Positions 5,269-6,905 of a stretch of 6,905 nucleotides of DNA are shown piece by piece. Position numbers and translations under genes: made by a program. The DNA lies in assembly GCA_902796535.1 (NCBI GenBank), contig CADBPL010000255.1:1-6905 (forward strand). The letters are read 5' to 3'. Each line of letters starts with the position of its first letter. Position 1 is the first letter of the stretch. The notes under the pieces are model-generated. The model saw only the letters and a list, made by a program, of their open reading frames with translations, was not told the DNA's origin and ran no database searches. This stretch comes from Oscillospiraceae bacterium (GTDB taxonomy: Bacteria > Bacillota > Clostridia > Oscillospirales > Acutalibacteraceae).

Positions 5269-6905
5269 TTATTGGGTCGCTTCAAAATGCAGCTGAATAT
5301 CTTCCGCGGCTTTTGCCGAAAACACGGCGAACCCGTCGGCAGCCCCGATAAAAGCAACGCCCTGCCCTTCCGAAAACTGTCCGTTGCGGTAGATCGTCTG
5401 ATCATTCAACGTCACGGTCTGCCCGTCGGCATACGGCAGAAAGATGATCGCCGTCGTATCCCCCGGTACCGTGGCGCGGAGCGAAAAACCGTTGTCGGTT
5501 TTGCGTTCGGCAACGCGGATCATGCCTTTCACGGACGGAACGACGCATTCGATGTGATCCGACGCCGTCATTTGCGGCTTGATGATGAATTCGCGGTATC
5601 CTGCCTTGACCGGCCGGATCCCGGCAAAGTATTTGCTCATAATGACCAGCGGCCCGCCCGACCACGCGTGGTTCCGGGTGCCGCCAAGCCTTGTCCAGCG
5701 CTCCCAAAGCGTGGAATAATCCGCCCGGATCATCGCGTCATACCGCTGCAGCATCCGGTTCTTTGCCGCTTCGTACCGATCCATCCGGCAAAGTGCTTCC
5801 AGCACATAGTATTCCATATACGGGCTCGCGTTTTTGGTTTTGGTCAGAACGGACGCGATCACGTCATACTGCTCTTTTTCGGCCAGACCGGAAAGCACGG
5901 CAAGCGCGTTGGCCCGATCGTCCGGCGCGAGCACATCACCGCTTTTATAGCCGTTTTTCGTCCAGAGCGACGCATAGCCGGTTTTGATCTCGTTCATGGC
6001 TGCGGCAAGCGCGTCGCTGTTTCGGCCGAGGACTTGCGCCGCCTTTTGCAGGCTGGAAAGCGCGTAATAATACCACGCGTTCTCGATTGCGGTCACATCC
6101 GCGCGGTAGCCCCAGTCCATCCAGTCCCACGAGCCGGCGCGGTGCTCGACCAGATGGCTGCTGCCGATTTTCCAAAGCGCAGCGTACCTGACCGACGCGT
6201 CATAAACCGATTCCAAAAAATCCCGATCTCCCGTGTACAGATAATACGTCCAGAACCCGACGATTCCGGCCAGCTGCTGCACGGGCAGCTCAAAGTAATC
6301 CTGACTGATCGGCACCACGGTCTGCATCACACCGGTGGCAGCGTCGATATGGCCGAGCATGGAGGCGACGCCTTTTTGATAAAGCAAACACGCGTTTGCG
6401 TCAAGCGCATACATCGACATAGCCATTTCGCTGGTCACGTCGCCCCACCACTGCGCCCGTTCCCGATCCGGACAATCCATAAAATTGTCGCGCATGGTCA
6501 CATAAAGGGTGCGCAGCGATTTTTGCCAGAGCGTATTCAGCCTTTCGTCTTCGCTCGTAAACAGCCCGGAAAACGCCGTGTCATAGCCGCTCTCCCGGTA
6601 TTTCAGGGCGAGGATCGTTACGCCCGCCGGGATCTGATAGGTGATCTGCTCCCCGTTGAACCAGCCGAGCGCCTCAAACTCCTGCTCGCCGTCTTTGGTC
6701 ACATAGGTGTCGCTCACAGCGCCGAGCCAGGTGTTCTCGGTGAAGACCCTGATTTTTTTCCCCGCTTTCGCTTTGATTTTAAGATACGGCGTACACTGCG
6801 CGTTATAAGGAAGCGTCAGGGTGATCTGCTTTCCGAGGCGCAGGGTGCGGCCTGTGTAATCACGCGAATTCTCATAATCCTTCAGCCCGTAGTCTTTTAA
6901 CAGCG
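5269..6905 (-). CDS. GH78-type alpha-L-rhamnosidase family protein, 5' end outside window
   Basis: Predicted to hydrolyse terminal alpha-L-rhamnose from glycans. The frame is open from the right edge to TAA at 5271-5269 (about 544 residues), so the true start and any signal peptide are outside. A GTG at 6717 is internal: GRTLRLGKQITLTLP and RVFTENTWLGA upstream of it read as the family's beta-sandwich. Counting from that GTG as 1, the six-hairpin (alpha/alpha)6 catalytic domain starts near residue 50 and carries DCPDRERAQWWGD (81-93). D81, E86 and D93 keep the spacing of D567, E572 and D579 of Bacillus sp. GL1 RhaB. E339 in TLWERW matches its base E841, and NHAWSGG (349-355) follows. GIRPVKAGYREFIIKPQ (366-382) opens the C-terminal beta-domain. 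Whole GH78 proteins usually exceed 700 residues, so a good part is missing. The family is secure; exact substrate is not shown. Confidence 0.9.
   Translation of the reverse strand, partial: LLKDYGLKDYENSRDYTGRTLRLGKQITLTLPYNAQCTPYLKIKAKAGKKIRVFTENTWLGAVSDTYVTKDGEQEFEALGWFNGEQITYQIPAGVTILALKYRESGYDTAFSGLFTSEDERLNTLWQKSLRTLYVTMRDNFMDCPDRERAQWWGDVTSEMAMSMYALDANACLLYQKGVASMLGHIDAATGVMQTVVPISQDYFELPVQQLAGIVGFWTYYLYTGDRDFLESVYDASVRYAALWKIGSSHLVEHRAGSWDWMDWGYRADVTAIENAWYYYALSSLQKAAQVLGRNSDALAAAMNEIKTGYASLWTKNGYKSGDVLAPDDRANALAVLSGLAEKEQYDVIASVLTKTKNASPYMEYYVLEALCRMDRYEAAKNRMLQRYDAMIRADYSTLWERWTRLGGTRNHAWSGGPLVIMSKYFAGIRPVKAGYREFIIKPQMTASDHIECVVPSVKGMIRVAERKTDNGFSLRATVPGDTTAIIFLPYADGQTVTLNDQTIYRNGQFSEGQGVAFIGAADGFAVFSAKAAEDIQLHFEATQ

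Noticed and set aside
5269..6717. GTG at 6717 as the start of the GH78 gene (482 residues).
   Set aside because: The frame is open for 62 further codons to the window edge and encodes family-like beta-sandwich sequence there. I see no Shine-Dalgarno just before the GTG.
5272..6900. A 542-codon open frame on the plus strand opposite the GH78 gene.
   Set aside because: Also codon-aligned antisense to a clearly conserved enzyme. The translation is Arg/His/Pro-rich with no family features.
1..6905. tRNA or rRNA genes, CRISPR array, insertion sequence ends, attachment sites.
   Set aside because: Nearly the whole window is coding; no short regular repeats with spacers, no transposase and no RNA-like fold were seen in the two gaps.

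Overview
The window reads as a piece of a Gram-positive, Clostridia-like (Bacillota) genome of fairly high GC. The support is two strong Shine-Dalgarno sequences (AGGAGG type), a large exported protein built from bacterial Ig-like (Big_2-type) and FIVAR-type helical modules, and secreted-type carbohydrate-active enzymes. This placement is inferred from gene content; there is no rRNA or other phylogenetic marker here.

Everything I can support is on the minus strand, so transcription runs from high to low coordinates. (1) 6905 to 5269: the 3' part of a GH78-type alpha-L-rhamnosidase family gene. Its frame is still open at the right edge, so the start lies outside. (2) 5222 to 3840: a complete 460-residue protein with an N-terminal export or anchor segment, a five-bladed beta-propeller resembling GH43-clan enzymes and a C-terminal Ig-like domain. 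It follows gene 1 by 46 bases. (3) 3743 to 1: the first 1247 residues of a very large secreted, multi-Ig protein. It follows gene 2 by a 96-base AT-rich gap and its frame runs off the left edge without a stop.

The order, close spacing and shared module types suggest one locus acting on a rhamnose-containing glycan at or outside the cell surface. GH78 would remove terminal rhamnose, the propeller protein would bind or cleave another part of the glycan, and the multi-Ig protein would act as surface scaffold or adhesin. The substrate is not identifiable from the sequence.

The main structural points are in the large protein. From about residue 567 it has a super-repeat of about 255 residues (Ig type b, Ig type a, FIVAR-like helical bundle), whose phase predicts another helical module just past the window edge. 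Its first two Ig-like domains appear to carry long helical insertions before their last strand. In the propeller protein, the blade-1 position that holds the catalytic-base Asp in GH43 appears to be Gly. No RNA genes, CRISPR array, mobile element or plus-strand gene is supported. No gap between genes exceeds 100 bases.
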